DNA from: Prochloron sp. SP5CPC1
GTDB taxonomy: Bacteria; Cyanobacteriota; Cyanobacteriia; Cyanobacteriales; Prochloraceae
NCBI GenBank assembly: GCA_014323965.1
Contig: JACONB010000170.1
Span: 1 to 6,171 of the forward strand
Direction: 5' to 3'
Length of the DNA: 6,171 nt
The position numbers were made by a program, and so were the translations under genes. Below, one piece after another: positions 5,311 through 6,171 of the stretch. Under the pieces are notes generated by a model. The model ran no database searches and was not told where the DNA came from. It saw only the letters and a list, made by a program, of their open reading frames with translations. The first letter of the stretch is position 1. Every line of letters begins with the position of its first letter.

Positions 5311-5507
5311 CACGACTAAAATAGGGCATTTTTGGGAGTAGGCAAGACAAGGAAGACAAGCTTTTCTCACCGGAGTCCATCCTCATCTACTATAGCACCA
5401 TTTTAGCTGTGTCATTCCACTACGATTCTGTGAGTTATACCATTTTATACAGACCCACATTGAGGGTTTAGGCACAGAGACATGATGTTTTAGGTATCGC
5501 GCCCCCG

Positions 5508-5523
5508 GCGCAAAGACGCAAAG
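5508..5523 (+). repeat. GCGCAAAG repeat, two copies
   Basis: GCGCAAAG followed by ACGCAAAG, the same unit seen three times at 1310-1333, preceded by a GCGCCCCCGGCGC inverted segment (5499-5511). Confidence 0.7.
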
Positions 5524-5539
5524 GGGAGAGAAGAAGATG

Positions 5540-5547
5540 GCGATCGC
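5540..5547. repeat. HIP1 octamer GCGATCGC, copy 2
   Basis: Second HIP1 palindrome of the window, inside the same 14-base context as the copy at 5046-5053. Confidence 0.9.
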
Positions 5548-5674
5548 TCTTATGGAGTAAATGACCAGTGTTTTTTTTGACCCACACCTTCCCCCATTAT
5601 CATCTAACCTTATTAGATCCCCTAAATTCAACCTTGTCAACCCCTATTCCACCGTTCTTTGTTAAGAATTGTCA

Positions 5675-5831
5675 AGCAAACTTTATCTAAGTAAATTCAC
5701 TAACGTGGAACAAATTTAGCTTATATAATAAATACAAATCAGAAAAATAATGTAGTATAAGCAATACTTATAGAAGAGAGGTTGACAATCCAGATTAGAG
5801 GTAGTATAGTAGAGGATGGATAAAGTTTGCT
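5675..5831. repeat. AT-rich segment bounded by 13-bp perfect inverted repeats (MITE-like)
   Basis: AGCAAACTTTATC at 5675-5687 is the exact reverse complement of GATAAAGTTTGCT at 5819-5831. The 157-base segment between the outer edges is AT-rich, non-coding, and has an internal small hairpin (AGTAT/ATACT, 5754-5768). This is the size and form of a miniature inverted-repeat element, but I see no target duplication at the edges, so a long-range RNA stem is the alternative. Confidence 0.4.
5782..5810 (+). promoter_or_regulatory. Near-consensus sigma-70 promoter
   Basis: TTGACA at 5782-5787, exactly 17 bases, then TATAGT at 5805-5810: a perfect -35 and a 5/6 -10 at ideal spacing. Transcription would start near 5817 and run rightward. 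No plus-strand gene follows within the window, so it would drive a small RNA or antisense transcription into the group II intron 3' end. Confidence 0.6.
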
Positions 5832-5847
5832 CCAAAGTGGTAATATT

Positions 5848-5870
5848 TAAAGTGGATTTCATTCACTTTA
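5848..5870. promoter_or_regulatory. Stem-loop 30 bases downstream of the strong promoter
   Basis: TAAAGTGGA (5848-5856) pairs with TTCACTTTA (5862-5870) over 9 bp with one G-U pair and a 5-base loop. CCTCTTGCT follows, not a clean T-run. With the promoter at 5782-5810 it would give an RNA of about 55-65 bases if it terminates here. Confidence 0.35.
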
Positions 5871-5881
5871 CCTCTTGCTAC

Positions 5882-5913
5882 CCCCTTTGTGTTTTTGCGG
5901 CTTTGCGCGAGAC
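5882..5913 (-). repeat. GCGCAAAG-type repeat, reverse orientation
   Basis: On the minus strand this reads CGCGCAAAGCCGCAAAAACA then CAAAGGGG, a degenerate array of the same unit as at 1310 and 5508. It lies about 40 bases beyond the group II intron 3' end. Confidence 0.6.
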
Positions 5914-5949
5914 TTTTCTCTGTTTACTCTGCGCCTCGGCGTGAAACTT

Positions 5950-6171
5950 TTTCGGGTCGAAGGAGTGGTCACCCACCCCATCCCTGTAGGAACCGTGCAT
6001 GAAACTTTCACCTCACACGGCTCCTATGACCTTTGGGTTGAAACTTGCCTTCACATTGAAAGGCTTGAAACCCCTTGATTAATCCTCTATCCAGCTGGTA
6101 CTGGGGGTTGTGGCAATCTTTGCCTTTTCCTATTCCTTTTCTGTTTATCTGTTCCTACTCGGATTTACCAG
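5950..6171 (-). mobile_element. Group II intron, 3' end (continues past the window)
   Basis: Group II introns are self-splicing retroelements. The minus strand carries a complete domain V (5990-6023) and a plausible domain VI: a 7-bp stem GGGGTGG/CCACTCC with a GTGA loop (5962-5979), flanking GGG/CCC pairing, and an unpaired A at 5957 as candidate branch point. An A there puts the 3' splice site near 5950, but the end there would be AA, not the usual AY, so the boundary is uncertain. The part from 6024 to 6171 holds no long reading frame; the reverse transcriptase gene, if present, would lie further to the right, outside the window. Minus-strand orientation is certain from domain V. Confidence 0.85.
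5990..6023 (-). ncRNA. Group II intron domain V (catalytic hairpin)
   Basis: The 34 bases fold exactly as a domain V: a 9-bp lower stem (GAGCCGTGT with GCACGGTTC, two G-U pairs), a 2-base bulge AT at 6000-5999, a 5-bp upper stem, and a GAAA tetraloop. The catalytic AGC triad is at 6022-6020. All diagnostic parts are intact, so the ribozyme core is not obviously decayed. Confidence 0.93.

Larger units (their letters stand above)
5033..5949. other. Gene-free intergenic region rich in repeats
   Basis: No frame here shows family motifs or a plausible ribosome binding site, and the longer open stretches cross the palindromic repeats. Between the annotated repeats, 5311-5507 and 5552-5674 show nothing I can name. 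Sequence from 5560 to 5875 is AT-rich, and holds the only good sigma-70 promoter of the region. Confidence 0.7.

Noticed and set aside
5082..5640. Three minus-strand frames in the repeat region
   Set aside because: They run through palindromic and GCGCAAAG repeats, have repeat-derived composition, and show no ribosome binding site or motif.
5875..6078. Plus-strand frame of 67 codons
   Set aside because: Antisense to group II intron domains V and VI.
6024..6171. C-terminus of the intron-encoded reverse transcriptase
   Set aside because: All three minus-strand frames hit early stops, so any such gene must end right of the window or at its very edge.

Overview
The window looks like an accessory region of a filamentous cyanobacterium, possibly a marine Moorena/Lyngbya-type organism. 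The signs are two HIP1 octamers (GCGATCGC) at 5046 and 5540, dispersed GCGCAAAG and palindromic repeats, a xisH/xisI pair (a family concentrated in cyanobacteria), a cyanobacterial-style tnpB and a group II intron end. The genus is a guess; cyanobacterial origin is well supported.

Layout: (1) 1-1310 is a tnpB-only IS200/IS605-type element with an extended -10 promoter at 46-54, an apparently intact 405-aa TnpB, and a hairpin-rich 3' end that could encode an omega RNA. It runs into GCGCAAAG tandem repeats. (2) 1392-4367 is a plus-strand cluster of three genes for long-helical, leaderless proteins that resemble the alpha-xenorhabdolysin (XaxAB/YaxAB) family of alpha pore-forming toxins. Gene 1 (to 2024) is the C-terminal half of an XaxA-like subunit whose 5' part is missing at the mobile-element side. 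Gene 2 (2124-3137) is a complete 337-aa XaxB-like partner. Gene 3 (3200-4367) is a second XaxA-like protein that lacks the membrane hairpin and ends in a cyanovirin-N homology (CVNH) lectin domain; a +1 frameshift near 3770 splits it. (3) 4417-5032, minus strand, holds an intact xisI and a decayed xisH that has lost its nuclease core. (4) 5033-5949 has no convincing gene. It holds several palindromic repeats, a 13-bp inverted-repeat-bounded AT-rich segment with a near-consensus sigma-70 promoter, and GCGCAAAG repeats. (5) 5950-6171, minus strand, is the 3' end of a group II intron with a textbook domain V and a plausible domain VI; the rest lies beyond the window.

The main discovery candidate is gene 3. 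It aligns without gaps to gene 1 over about 66 residues downstream of the hairpin, yet lacks about 78 residues that in gene 1 contain the coiled coil and glycine-rich hydrophobic hairpin, and it carries a sugar-binding domain instead. I infer a lectin-bearing, non-inserting accessory subunit of an alpha-PFT system (targeting, adaptor or regulatory). In this copy, gene 1 is truncated and gene 3 frameshifted, so the locus appears to be decaying unless the frameshift is a sequencing error or is programmed.
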